A stretch of DNA of 64,000 nt from Costus lasius (GCA_027563935.2 CM050453.2:13038001-13102000); one strand, 5' to 3'; positions 43,455 through 54,962 are shown, counted from the stretch's first letter. Translations and numbers: made by a program. Notes: a model not told the origin generated them from the sequence alone.

Positions 43455-46400
43455 CTGAGTGGGTGAAGGATAATATTTTTTATCATATTATGAATGAAAA
43501 AGATGCATATAAACTATGAAAAAGGTTAGAATACTTTTAGCAGGCCATTATGAAGTACAAAAAATTATTGAGTATTTGAATGACATAAAAAACATCATCA
43601 ATTAGCTGGCCATTATAAAGATGATAATTAAAAATGAATTGCATGCACTCTTGTTGTTGAGTTCTCTACCTGTGAGTTGGGAGACTTTGGTTGTTTTTCT
43701 TAGTAATACAGCCCCAGATGGTTAGTTATCCATGAGCCTAGTCACTTCAAGTCTATTAAATGAAGAAATTAGAAGAATGTCTGCGGAAACAAATAGCTCT
43801 CAAGCATGGTGACTGAAAATCGTGGTAGAAGCAAAAGCAGATCCCCTTACCAACATGAAAAATCTAGGAGCAGGTTATCTTTCAGAAAAGATATAGAGTA
43901 TTATTACTGTCATAAGAAAGGGCATATCAAAAAATAATATTGGTTATTTAAGAAGGCTGAGAAAGGAGAAAGGAGAAAGTAGTGAAAAAGTAAAAGATAA
44001 AGAGAGTACTACTTTTACAGTGCAGAGTGATATTAGTGTTCTAGGAACAAATGACATTGATAATATGTTGACAGTTAATGGGAAAGAGATTTGAATCATT
44101 GACACAGGTGCTTATTTCCATGCTACCATTCATGTTAATTATTTTTCATCTCTACATTATTGTGATTTAGGTGTTGTCAAAATGGGAAATAAGGACATTG
44201 CAACTATCAAAGGAAAAAGGAATATCATTGTTAAGATTAAGTTTGGGCACAAGATGATTCTCAGAGATATGAGATATGTTTCATATTTATGGTTCAGTTT
44301 AATCTTACTTGGTATTTTTGATGATGAAGGATTAGTAAGCACATTTGTAATGGAAAGTGGAAGCTCATAAAAGGTTCACTTATTATGCTAGAGGGAGCAA
44401 GCGGTATACTTTTTCTCACACTTATGTTGAGGTACTCGGAGGAGAGATCATTACTTATTCAACAACCACTTCAAACTTATGGCATAGGAGGCTTAGGCAC
44501 ATGAGTTAGAAGGGTATGGAAATTCTATCAAATAAGCACATTCTCCCCCAAAGGTATGACTATTAGTCATTGTGATAATTGCTTATTTGGTATGCAACAT
44601 AGAAGTTCTTTTCTTATAAATGGTCCAAAGAAAGGTACCCTGCTACTTGATATTGTTTATTCATATGTCTATTTTATTGATGCTAAAAATTAGTAGGGGG
44701 TGATTCATATTTTGTTACATTTATAGACATCTAGAAACGTATGGGGGTATACTATGAAAACAAAAAAAAATGAAGTATTTGAAATTTTTTAAAATTTTCT
44801 TGCTTTGGTAGTAAGGGAAACAGGTAGAAAATTAAAATACTTACACACTAATAATGGAGGAGAATACACATCTAATAGGTTTGAAGAGTATTTGACTAGA
44901 CATGGAATTAGACATCAGTTAAGTGTTTCATTGACTTCTCGAGAAAATAGTGTAGCTGAGAGAATGAAGTGCATCATTATAGAAAATATTATATACATGT
45001 CTACTAAATTGCCAAAATCTTTTTGGGTTGAAACATTAAAAACTACTATTATTTGATTAACATGTCTCCTTCTTTTCCTTTTAGCTATGCTATTCCTTAG
45101 AAAGTTTGGTCTCAAAAAGATATTTCTTATGCTCACTTACTTGTTTTTAGTTTCAAAGCTTTTATGTATGCTCCTAAAGAAAACATGTCAAAGCTTGATG
45201 CTCAGACAATTCAATGTATTTTCCTTGGCTATGGTGATGAAGAGTTTGAATATAGAGTGTGAGATCTAGTTAATAGACAAATATATAAAAGCAGAGATGT
45301 GGTCTATCATAAAGATCATACTATGGAAGATTTGATAATATTGAAAAATTATAAAGTGAGACAAAATATGTTCTAAATAATATCTCAGTTCAAGCAGATG
45401 AACCAATTTCTAAGGTACGTGGAGAGTCTCATGAAGAGCACCAGTTAGATAGCCCTATCGATACTTCTATAGATACAAATAGTGCACATAAAAGTTAGAT
45501 ACCTCAAATGAAAACTTAGTTGAGAAGGTCACTAAGAGGAAAAGTACTTTCAAGACAATATGACAAAGATTATGTTATGGTTGCAGATGAAGGAGAGCCA
45601 GAATGCTATGAAGATACACTGAAAAGTGAGAAAATGGATAAGTAGAAGAAGACAATGTAAGAGGAGATGAATTCTTTGCTAAAGAATCAGACATATGAGT
45701 TAGTGAAGTTGTCTAGAGGAAGAAAAGCATTGAAAAATAAGTGATTGTACAAGATAAAGCATGAAGGTGACAATGATCAAATCAGGTATAAAGCAAGATT
45801 AGTGGTTAAAGGCTTCAGTCAAAAGGAAAGAGTTGATTTGATAAAATGTTCTCACCTATGAAGATGACATCTATAAGATTTGTTTTGGGTTTAGCTACAA
45901 GCTTAGACCTTGAGATTGAACAATTAGATGTAAAAACAATTTTCCTACATGGAGACTTAGAAGAAGAGATATATATAGAGCAACTAGAGAGATTTGTTGT
46001 CAAAGAAAGTGAACAAATGGTTTTCAAATTGAAGAAGAGTTTGTATAGATTGAAGCAAGTTCCCACGCAATAGCATAAGAAGCTTGATTCATTCATGATG
46101 AATCAAAATTACCATAAGACAGATGCAGATCATTGTGTTTACTTTAAGAAATTATCTATGACAGTTTTATTATTTTATTGCTCTATGTTGATGATATGGT
46201 TATTGTAGGGAAGGATATTTGTTTAATTAACAAGTTGAAGAAAGAGCCCAACAACTCCTTTGATATAAAATACTTGGGACAAGCTAGAAAAATATTAGGG
46301 ATGACTATCACACGTGATAGAAATGCTAAAAGATTTGGTTGTCTCAGAAGACATATATTGAACAGGTGTTGGAAAAGTGCAACATGAAGGAAGCAAAACC

Positions 46401-47146
46401 AGTTAGCACACCTCTTGCAGGTCACCTTAAGTTGAGTTCTATGCATAGCCCCTCAAATGAGAAAGAAAAGAATGAGGTACAGTGTATTCCATATGCATCT
46501 CCAGTGGATAGTTTAATGTATGCTATGATTTGTATAAGGCTAGATATTGCACATGCTATTGGAGTGGTTAGTAGATATATTACAAATTTAGGTAAAAGTT
46601 ATTGGGAAGCAGTAAAATAGATCCTTAGATACTTGAAAGGTAAATCTGTAGCATGTTTGTGTTTTGGTACCTCAATTCCTTCCTAGAATGTTTTACTAAT
46701 GCTGACTGGGAAGGTGACTTAGAAGAAAATCTACTTATCGATATTTGTTTACATTTACAAGGGGAGTTGTCTCATGGCAATCTAAATTGCAAAGATGTGT
46801 TGCTCTATCTACTACTAAAGCATAATATATTGCAGCCACTGAAGTAGGAAAAGAACTTACATGGTTGAAAGGTTTTCTAATTGAGTTGAATATAAGTCAA
46901 GAGAAATATGTGATTTATTATAATAGTTACAGTGCTATGGAGCTCATCAAAACTGTCACTTATCATTCTAGAACAAAACACATTCGTATCAGATACCATT
47001 GGATCAGGGATGTTGTACACAGGAAATTGATGGGTCTAAACAAGATCGACACTGATAAAAATCCATCTAACATGATAACTAAAGTTGTGACAAAGGGGAA
47101 GGCTAAGGTTTGTAAGAAGATGACTGGTTTGGTCATCCTAGCATGA
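43455..47146 (+). pseudogene. copia gag-pol remains
   Basis: gag (HALLLLSSLPVSWETL), a zinc knuckle remnant (YYCHKKGHIKK), protease IIDTGAYFHAT with VVKMGNKDIATIKGKRNI, GAG-pre-integrase NLWHRRLRHMS, an integrase remnant (TNNGGEYTSNRFEEYLTRHG; first Asp changed to Asn), FWVETL, IQCIFLGYGDEEFEY, RT (LGLATSLDLEIEQLDVKTIF, LLYVDDMVIVG with the YVDD motif intact), VLEKCNMKEAKPVSTPL, and RNase H/pol end (HSRTKHIRIRYHWIRDVV). More than twenty stops and several frameshifts; it cannot be expressed. Order protease-integrase-RT confirms Ty1/copia. Confidence 0.9.
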
Positions 47147-47162
47147 TGCAAGAGGGAGAGAT

Positions 47163-47713
47163 TGTTATGTGTGAGTCTCGCATCATGTCGGGCTTACCTT
47201 AAAATAGATAATAAATAAGGTTACTGTCAATAACCATGATTTTAATCAATTTTGACAAGAGCAGTCGTGGAGGAGAGTGAAAAAAAAATGAAGTTTTAGC
47301 TGAGAAATTTTGGGGGTGATCTAGGAGTCATCCACCGTCTGATCAGCATGAAAATTCATGGAGCTACTCCTAGGTAATTCTTTACCTATCCAACAATCAG
47401 TTTTTTAATTGGTCTCTTTTAGATAGTGTTTCTAAATTAGTGGCAAATTTTGGGATAGTTTTTCGCTTATATCTTTTTTCATATAAAAATTATTGTTGTA
47501 AACAGTCCTGTATTGCTAGATTCATAGTGAAAGTTTGGTGGCTCACTCCCATGTTTTTTTCCTTTTTTTCTCGGCTTTTTTATGTAAAATCTTGGTATTT
47601 TTGTGTTTGATTATTTTTTAAAATTGATTTTAATTTTTATTATATTTATATATTGTTATGATTACATAAGTGATTTTGTATATTTAAAAATTTATGTATA
47701 AAAAAATTCAACA
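47163..47713 (+). repeat. copia 3' LTR, 551 bp
   Basis: TG...CA ended with TGTT/AACA inverted tips, directly after the polypurine tract at 47148-47162. Confidence 0.8.
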
Positions 47714-47828
47714 GTAATTATAATGGTTCTTTTCAAATCCTGACGTTCATCAGGAGCAAAGAGTCGTGATCTGTTTCAAGATTTGACTTTGGGAACTATG
47801 CTCGTGAGGGGAAAAAAGTCCTAGGTAT

Positions 47829-48831
47829 GGCCCATGCCTAAAATGGCTTAGGCACGGGCTTCATCCACCGTTCAGTGAGCGTGCATCTCAATGCCGCTCA
47901 CAGAGTTAGTTCGGTGCATATTTCTGTTAAGTTTGATAATAAATGTAAAGTTTGACAAAATCAGATTCGACAATAAATAACAAAGTTTGACAAAAAATAA
48001 GTTCAACAATAGTTATATATCGTCGAACTTATTTAAAACTTATAATTTTATTGTGGAATTTTGTTTTATATCGTCGAACTTATTTAAAATTTATAAATTT
48101 ATCGTCGAACTTTTTCTGGATATCGTCGAACTTGTGTAAAATTTATAAATTTATCGTTGAACTTTTTCTGGATATCATCGAACAAGTTCAACAATAGTTA
48201 TATATTGTCGAACTTATTTAAAACCTATAATTTTATCGTCGAACTTATTTAAAACTTATAATTTTATCATCGAACTTTGTCATATATCATATTTTTGAAC
48301 TTTTTTGGATATCGTCGAACTTATTTAAAATTTATAAACTTATCGTCGAACCTTTTCTGGATATCATCGAACTTTTTTAAAATTTATAAATTTATCGTCG
48401 AACTTTTTCTGGTTATCATCGAACTTTTTCTAAAACATGATTTTACCGTCGAACTTTATCATATATCGTCGAACTTTTTTAAAACTTATAATTTTATTGT
48501 CTAACTCTGTCATATATCGTCAAACTTTTTTCGGAACTTACGATTTTATCGTCGAACTTTGTCATATATCGTTGAACTTGTCTAAAACTTGACCAAAACT
48601 TGCATAAATCAATAAAAATAGTGAAAAATATTTTGGTGTAAATTTTAGTAAATTTATTAATTTTTTTTATTATTTTTATTAATTTTTATATTTATACCTA
48701 TTGTCAAATTTTACTTATTATTGTCGAATTTTTTTAAACCATAATCAAAGTTTAAGGACAGCAAACACCATGAGTAGCATTGAGACGTGTGCTCTGTACG
48801 GTCCGTGCCTAGGCCATTTTAGGCACGGCGG
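47829..48831. mobile_element. Foldback-type DNA element with a satellite interior
   Basis: Inverted ends of about 55-65 bp (47829-47894 and 48778-48831) share CATGCCTAAAATGGCTTAGGCACGG-like sequence, itself a small palindrome (GCCTAAAATGGCTTAGGC), and an inner ATCTCAATGC / GCATTGAGAC. The interior 47930-48610 is a tandem array. No transposase and no clear target duplication. Confidence 0.7.
47930..48610. repeat. Tandem array of ATCGTCGAACTT units
   Basis: About 20 occurrences of (A)TCGTCGAACTT or close variants, spaced 20-45 bp by AT-rich spacers (TTTAAAACTTATAATTTT, TTTCTGGATATC). The spacing is irregular, so this is a higher-order mix rather than one clean monomer. Confidence 0.8.
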
Positions 48832-48984
48832 GGAGCGTTTTCCTCCAAGATTTTTTGGGTCTTTTTCGATAAAGAGAATCTACAGAGGAAAAAAAATATA
48901 ATGAATTTGATAACTTTTATATTTAGATTCATTATATATATTTTTTTTCTTCTAGTTGGATCCTCTCCACCGAAACAGGTTCAA

Positions 48985-49242
48985 GCGGCGGGATGGTAAC
49001 GGAGAGACGGAAAAGGTAATCGAGATTTTGGAGGAAAAGGGTTGGTGACGGACGACAAGTATGCGTGAAGAGGGTGATCGTGGTGTGCCAGGTCTTGACG
49101 TCGACTGAGGAATTCCAGCGCTGGATGATCGATCGACGACTGGGGACGGAGGTGGAGGAGATCGAGGGTGCTGATGATGCGGTAATGCTCTCAAAGCCCA
49201 AAGATCCGTGCCGTGTTCTTCTCGATGTTGCTTCCCAAGTCT
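48985..49242 (+). pseudogene. Methylesterase remnant, 3' part
   Basis: The plus strand reads VCVKRVIVVCQ, then STEEFQRWMIDRRLG, EVEEIEGADDAVMLSKPKD and CRVLLDVASQV before TAG (49240-49242), the C-terminal end of the MES family. The expected catalytic His in GADHxVMLSKP is replaced by Asp. It lies on the same strand as the 5' remnant and 6 kb downstream, separated by intron DNA, a MITE, a copia element and a foldback element. Upstream of VCVKRV the frame is not clear. Confidence 0.8.
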
Positions 49243-49600
49243 AGACATGGATGGAGGAGTGTTGGTATACTGGGAAAGACGGTCTTGTTAAAAATTTAAA
49301 GGTATTCCAAAGATAATCGATATATTATTTTCTCCCGTATAATTTTACCATCACTCCGTACCTCTCCAATTCCGCTAAGAGCGAAAAATTTTTGTTGTTA
49401 TTTTAATATAAATTATTAAATTTAAAATTATTATTTATTATTATTTTAATTTTTTCCCTTAAAAATATTTCTTTTTTTTAATTCCCTTTTAATATGTGCG
49501 CGTAGAATTTTTCTCCGTTGACTCGTTCGTCTCGGAAATTTTTTTTTCTCGGCTACAATTTTAGCCCGCTTTTAACCTTAACAAAAAACCATGGTATGAC
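49243..49600. other. Spacer upstream of the C2 gene
   Basis: AT-rich; no gene. W-box-like GTTGACTC near 49516 may belong to the promoter of the gene at 49935. Confidence 0.4.
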
Positions 49601-49603
49601 TGC

Positions 49604-49846
49604 CACGTGTCTGGTTTATCGTGATAATTGCCAACCAGTCAACCGTCGACCCAATCTACTTGTCACTTTCTTTTTCCGCGCAACCGTTTAATTTAAGTCG
49701 CGTAAACACGATCGCCATTATTAGAAATATTAGGGGTATAATAGTTATTTTACATATATGAATGTGCCTGGAAATATAGGGTGATCCGGTGATGGTGAGA
49801 AGATAAAGAAGATACCAAGAAAGTCCATATAATCGCTATAAATATC
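49604..49846 (+). promoter_or_regulatory. Promoter of the SRC2-like gene
   Basis: A G-box/ABRE core CACGTG at 49604-49609 (GCCACGTGTC), a TTGAC-complement W box (AGTCAACC) near 49637, and a TATA box CTATAAATAT at 49836-49845, about 90 bp before the start codon. These fit a stress-regulated gene; regulation itself is inference. Confidence 0.6.
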
Positions 49847-49934
49847 GACCCTCCCTGGTCACCACCCGCGTCCCCAATTCGCATCCCTAATTTTAATTGT
49901 GTTCTTCCGCCTGGGAATCCTCCAGATCCCGGCC

Positions 49935-50765
49935 ATGGCGCACCGTACGCTGGAGATCACCTTGATCTCCGCCAAGGGCCTCAAGGACGTCAACCTCTTC
50001 TCCAAGATGGCCGTCTACGCCTACGTCTCCGTCTCCTGCGACCCCCGATCGCGGCAGCGCACATCGGCCGACCTCAATGGCGGCCGCAACCCCGGCTGGA
50101 ACTCCACCCTCCGCTTCACCGTCCCTGCCGATGGCGGCGCGGCCGGTGGCCACTCCCTCCGCATCCTCCTCCGCACGGAGCGCGCCCTCGGTGACCGCGA
50201 CGTCGGCGAGGTCCGCGTCCCTCTCGCGGAGCTCCTCCATGCGGAGCCTGGGGACGGCTCGCGGCCGATCCAGTTCGTCACCTACCAGGTACGCAGGATG
50301 AGTTCCAGAAGTTCCAAGGGGGTTATCAATTTCTCCTACAAGTTCAGCCAGCCTGCCGCGGCGCCCGCCGTTGCGCCCGCGGCGTATATTCCCCCGCCCA
50401 TTGTCTATCCCGCGGCGCCCGCCGTTGCGCCTGCGGCGTATATTCCTCCGCCCATTGTCTATCCCGCAGCCTCCGCGCCCCCTTACCCTTACGCTGCCCC
50501 GCCCTCGTCAAAGGCCGATGAGGCCGTGATGGCGTACCCCGTGGGCGCGAGCACTGTAGCTTACCCAGCATACGGCGCGCCGCCACCGTATCCGCCGACG
50601 TACGGGTATGGGTACGCTCCGGCGGGGTACGGGTATGGAGCGCCGCCACCGCCGATGGTGCCACCACAGAGGAAGAACAACTTCGGCTTAGGCTTAGGGG
50701 CTGGGTTGATCGGCGGCGCGCTTGGCGGGCTTCTGATCGGGGATGTGGTGTCGGATTGCTTTTGA
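49935..50765 (+). CDS. SRC2: SRC2-like C2-domain protein
   Basis: Single exon, 276 residues. SRC2 proteins are small C2-domain proteins at the ER, vacuole or plasma membrane, linked to cold and pathogen signalling. The C2 domain covers about residues 4-115 (TLEITLISAKGLKDVNLF, VGEVRVPLAELL), followed by a Pro/Tyr/Ala-rich linker and a Gly-rich hydrophobic C-terminal segment (about 251-276, GLGAGLIGGALGGLLIGD) typical of the family. The start at 49935 (MAHRTLEIT) is preferred over an in-frame ATG 36 bp upstream because family members begin right before the first C2 strand. In the KMAVY stretch the usual Asp is Ala, which may weaken calcium binding. Very GC-rich codon use, as in many monocot intronless genes. 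Confidence 0.94.
   Translation: MAHRTLEITLISAKGLKDVNLFSKMAVYAYVSVSCDPRSRQRTSADLNGGRNPGWNSTLRFTVPADGGAAGGHSLRILLRTERALGDRDVGEVRVPLAELLHAEPGDGSRPIQFVTYQVRRMSSRSSKGVINFSYKFSQPAAAPAVAPAAYIPPPIVYPAAPAVAPAAYIPPPIVYPAASAPPYPYAAPPSSKADEAVMAYPVGASTVAYPAYGAPPPYPPTYGYGYAPAGYGYGAPPPPMVPPQRKNNFGLGLGAGLIGGALGGLLIGDVVSDCF
50361..50468 (+). repeat. 54-bp in-frame tandem repeat
   Basis: Units 50361-50414 and 50415-50468 are almost identical and encode two copies of an 18-residue block, APAVAPAAYIPPPIVYPA, in the Pro-rich linker. The frame is kept. Confidence 0.9.
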
Positions 50766-51208
50766 TATCTAGAGCAGAATTACCCTAGCTGTGCTTAGTT
50801 CTTAATTACTATAATTAAGCTATGCAACTATCAGTGTGGATATGATTGGTTTGTACGAGTGCTTGTAAATTATCCTTCAATTAGCTGCGCTTGATTTTTC
50901 TTCCTTGTCTTTATTCAATGCTCTCTAGTTAATTAATATACTCTGATTAAGTAGTTAAATTTTAATAGATGTTGAGTTGAATTAATGAATTATTCTCGAT
51001 GCTCCATTGACCTACGAGTCAATTGTGAAACTCTATATGAATTATGTTCAAGCAACGACAAATTCAGCCTACCTTGAAACTTCAATACCGTGTTTGGGAA
51101 AATTTGGAAGAAAGAAGAAAAAGATTTTTTAATTATTTTTTATTCACCAGAAGGTTAAAATATATAATGCTCATGTGTAAATGGTATCTTCAATATTTTG
51201 ATTTATTC
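50766..51208. other. 3' flank of the SRC2-like gene
   Basis: AT-rich, likely 3' UTR then spacer; no further gene. Confidence 0.5.
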
Positions 51209-51216
51209 TTATTTAT

Positions 51217-51495
51217 TAGACCTACAAAACAGGTCGACGGGTTGTGTTCGGATTGACCCGTTTATGACCCGTGACCAGATTAGCTTAACTTGAACATGAC
51301 CCGTTTAATTAATTGGGTCAAATGATCTAACCCAAACACAACTCATATATATTCGGTTGACACGACCCGATTAACCCGTTTAATATTAAATAATTTAATC
51401 AAATATTTTATAAAAAATATATATATATAATTATATAAATATAAAAATATTAACCCAATTAACTTGACACGACTAGACCTGAAATGATATATAAA

Positions 51496-51549
<54 letters not shown>

Positions 51550-51783
51550 CGGGTTAAGTGGGTCAACTCGATTATAACCCGACACAACCCATTTAATTTG
51601 GGTCATGGTTGACCCATTTATGACCCGAACACGATTAGACCCAATCCGAACCCGCCTAACTTCGTGTCGAGTCGGGTCGGGTCAGTTTACCATGACCCGT
51701 TTATGACACGAACACGATTAGACTCAACCCGAACCCACCTAACTTCATGTCGAATTGGGTCGAGTCAGTTTTTGCCGGGTCTA
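51217..51783. mobile_element. hAT-like non-autonomous element, 567 bp
   Basis: Ends TAGACC and GGTCTA lead wider imperfect inverted repeats. Flanks TTATTTAT (51209-51216) and ATATTTAT (51784-51791) match at 7 of 8 bases, the hAT hallmark. The interior repeats TGACCCGTTTATGACCCG, GACCCGAACACGATTAGAC and GGGTCGGGTC words. Confidence 0.78.
51503..51547. repeat. (TA)n microsatellite
   Basis: About 22 TA units at the centre of the hAT-like element. Confidence 0.95.
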
Positions 51784-51791
51784 ATATTTAT

Positions 51792-53268
51792 GTGCTTCTT
51801 GAATAATAAATCTAGAGGAAAAGAATGATAGAAAAACGTCATATGCCACTTTTTAAACTAGTCGTTTGGATTTCTAAATCATGCATTTTTTAGTTAATGC
51901 TTATTAACAAAAAAATCTCTTGATGATATGGTCATGTCTCCCCTCTTCAATGTAGTAGAAAAGCAACGAAGACAAGACAATCAAAGTGATATAACAATTA
52001 ATGAGTCAATTCATGGTCCACTGCAAGGATACATTATGGTGGAGGGCGGGTCCAAATCACACTCTTAAATGTATGTTTTCCAATTCTAGGGTAAATAAGG
52101 GTGATAGATGGTAATAAAATATAATAAAAATTATTATAATCTACTTAACTGTATAATAATCAACTAAGCAATAACAACATCTAAATGAATGCAAAGCTAG
52201 GTAAAAAACCTCATAAAGATTTTATGGAGAATACGTTTGATGGACTATTTCTAGAAGATTTTTCTATGTTTGAGCTTTGATTTGAATGCCCCTAATTGGA
52301 TCTTCTTTACATTATCATTGGATAGATGATCATAGATCAAGTAAAAGATCAGATATAATTTGTCATGAATTAACTCTTGAATATTGTTTAAAACTCATTC
52401 TAATTAGTTTAGAACCGATTGAAACAATATTATATGTTAAATTATATTATTAGGGGTAGATATCATATTCAAAAAATGAAGTAACTACAGCTCTATTTAT
52501 TTGGTATAGTCGGTCAGCTACTTTTGCTAGTTAAAATAAAAGATTTTTGAAAAGCGGTGTGGAAAAGCTGAGAGAGTTATTTTTGGTTGATTTACATTTC
52601 TTTTTATATCTAAGTCCACACCTAGATGTGCGTCTTTTTAATGGAAAAAAATTATTTTTTAAAATTATTATTTTAATAAAAATTATTAAATTTAAAATTA
52701 TTTTCTATTATTATTTAAAAAATTTCTTTTAAAAATTATAAAAATTAATATTATTTTAATAAAATTTATTATTAAATAATTTGATTTTTAATTAAATTAT
52801 TTATTACTATTATTTTAGTTTATTTTTAAAAATTATTTTATTATTTTATTTTTATAAATATTATATATTTTTTTAAAAAAATTGACCAGTATAATAATTT
52901 GGCCTAAATTTTATATAACTTTTGAAAAAAATTTGACGTAACACTTAGCTATTAGAAGGTTTTTTGCTTACCAATTCTTAATAGATGACCAATTCTTATT
53001 TAAGTAGGTAAAAAGATGCAATAAAGTCATCCGTGATTAAATTATTTATTTTTAAGTTCATGGTAATAAATATTAAACTTTAGAGAATAATTTGGAAAAT
53101 AAAATTTTATGTAAAGAAATTGCATAATCTAATTAAGTGATAAACCTTTGACAAAATCTAAGTAAATTAAAATATTTATCTTTGCTCATTAGATTACAAA
53201 CATTAAGGGTCAAATTAAGAAAAGAAATATATAGCATGAGGTATCAACATGGAAAGTTATAGTTATAA
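51792..53268. other. AT-rich spacer
   Basis: No gene, RNA or clear element is seen. Confidence 0.5.
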
Positions 53269-53744
53269 ACAATGGTGGGCAATCGGTAAAAATTTACCGA
53301 ACCAAATTTATTAATTAAATATTTATCAAAAATTTTAAAATCAATATCGAACTGAATAAGAAAATTACCGAATAGTTACCAAACCGAATTTACCGAAACT
53401 TTTTTGGTAAATTTGATAAATTACCAATTTAAATTATTTTATTTATAAAAATATAATAATAATTTTATTTTTAAATATTTATCAAATAAAATTTAATAAT
53501 TTTAAATGATATCGGTAAATTTGGTAATTTATCGTACCAAATTTACCGAATTTATTAATTTAATACTTAGTATCGGTAAATTCGATTTTTACCAAACCAA
53601 AAAATAAAAAAATTAATACCGATACCAAAAATTAAATTTTAAAAAATATATTACCAATATCAAAACTGAATTTATTGAATTAAATTTATTAAATTAATTA
53701 ATAAATTAATAAAAATCGAATAAACCGAACCGTTTGACCACCAA
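53269..53744. mobile_element. hAT-like non-autonomous element with GGTAAATTT words
   Basis: CAATGGTGGGCAATCGGT and ACCGTTTGACCACCAACA are imperfect inverted ends of the GGGTGGGCAA type. The interior is a mosaic of TTTACCGAA, GGTAAATTTGG and AT-rich words. No target duplication was found. Confidence 0.6.
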
Positions 53745-54253
53745 CATAACCTCTAAAATTGAAATGCATGAAATGTCTTTCCAATTAGTTAGCTTCTATA
53801 GTGCATTTGGTGGTGTTATGCTATTGTGCTTTTATGATAGGATAAGTATTACTTAAGATAGTAATTTTAGATAAAAAATTGTGGTATTTTCGGATTTGTA
53901 TGCTGTGTTGTTAGAAAAATATTATAGCATGCTGTTAAGCATAATAGTATATATTATCTGTTATTAATGAGTTAAATAAATTCCAATATCCATCATTAAT
54001 GTTTCATTCTTTTCTATAAAAATTTTAAATTGAAAAGTATATTTATGATTCTTCTAGTCTTTTAAAATACTCTTTCCAATTGTTTCAATGATAAAAAATT
54101 GTTTTAAGCATTTATCAACTAATCAAAAGGAACACCTTAAATAGCTTTACCTATTAAGCATAAAAAATTGCTTTCTAAATTTTATTTTTAGATTTATAGA
54201 AAATATTTGAGTAGTGAAGTTTGGGAAACCCATGCTAAATGCACCTTAAAGTT
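53745..54253. other. AT-rich spacer
   Basis: Nothing recognised. Confidence 0.4.
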
Positions 54254-54962
54254 GTGTTTTGTGGGAGGGAAAGAAGGATAAAAGGGAAGAAAAGAAAGAA
54301 ATGAAGGAAAAATAGAGGGGGAGAAAATAAATCATGTAAATTTTACGTGACTTATTTTCTGGGGAGTGACTTAGATGTAGGCGGCACAGCATGGGAGGCG
54401 GCGGCGAGGCTTGTTGAGAAGGAGAGACGGTGGCAAGGCATGGGGAGAAGGAGAGGTGGCGGCGAGGCACGAGAGGCAGAAGGATGGGGCGGCAACTTGT
54501 TGGAATGGTATATGGTGGGGCAAGGAAGGGAGCAGAGGGAGGTGTGGAAGAGGAGACGGGGAGGAGGGAAGGGAGTGGACAGGATGAGGGAGAAGATCAA
54601 GAGGAGAGATAGGGGTGGAGATTTCGGGGAGGGAGGAGGGAGAGAGATGGGGAGGGAAGTGGGTGACAAGGGAGAGAGGGAAGTGGGCGGTGACGGCGAC
54701 GGCGAAGGAAGTGGGCGATGATGACGACGACGACGCAGTCGGGCGAAGATGACGATGATGCAACCAGGCGGCGATGTTGACGATGCAATCGACGACGGCC
54801 AGCACAGGCAAGGCGCAGGGCAAGGTCGTAGATGGATGGGTGGTGGCTGGAGCTTGTAGCAAACAATATTTCTTTTTTTATTTTTTCTCCTATTTGGAGA
54901 GAAACAAAATGAGAGACAATCACCTCTCTCTTTTTCCTCCAAATCAGTCTCCCCAACAAAAT
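54254..54962. mobile_element. MITE-like element with a polypurine interior
   Basis: GTGTTTTGTGGGAGG (left) and CTCCCCAACAAAA (right) are imperfect inverted ends. Positions 54266-54720 are overwhelmingly A/G on the plus strand, then GACGACGACG-type repeats follow. Overlapping long open frames on both strands (54352-54959) are products of the skewed composition. Confidence 0.45.

Larger units (their letters stand above)
43417..47713 (+). mobile_element. Ty1/copia retrotransposon, heavily decayed, 5' LTR mostly deleted
   Basis: Flanked by GTAAT (43412-43416 and 47714-47718). About 35 bp at the left (TGTTATGTGTCGGTCTTGCA) match the start of the 3' LTR (47163-47713, TGTTATGTGTGAGTCTCGCA ... TTCAACA), then gag begins at once, so most of the 5' LTR, PBS and gag start were deleted after insertion. 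The polypurine tract AGAGGGAGAGAT precedes the 3' LTR. Confidence 0.85.

Noticed and set aside
47930..48610. Evenly repeated unit resembling a CRISPR array
   Set aside because: Units are diverged and irregularly spaced, spacers are themselves repeated, the array sits inside inverted repeats, and the DNA is plant nuclear.
48932..49248. Minus-strand open frames of 89-98 codons
   Set aside because: Shadow of the plus-strand methylesterase C-terminus, which carries the family motifs.
54347..54959. Open frames of 120-196 codons on both strands
   Set aside because: Low-complexity Gly/Arg or Ser/Pro products of polypurine and GAC-repeat DNA.
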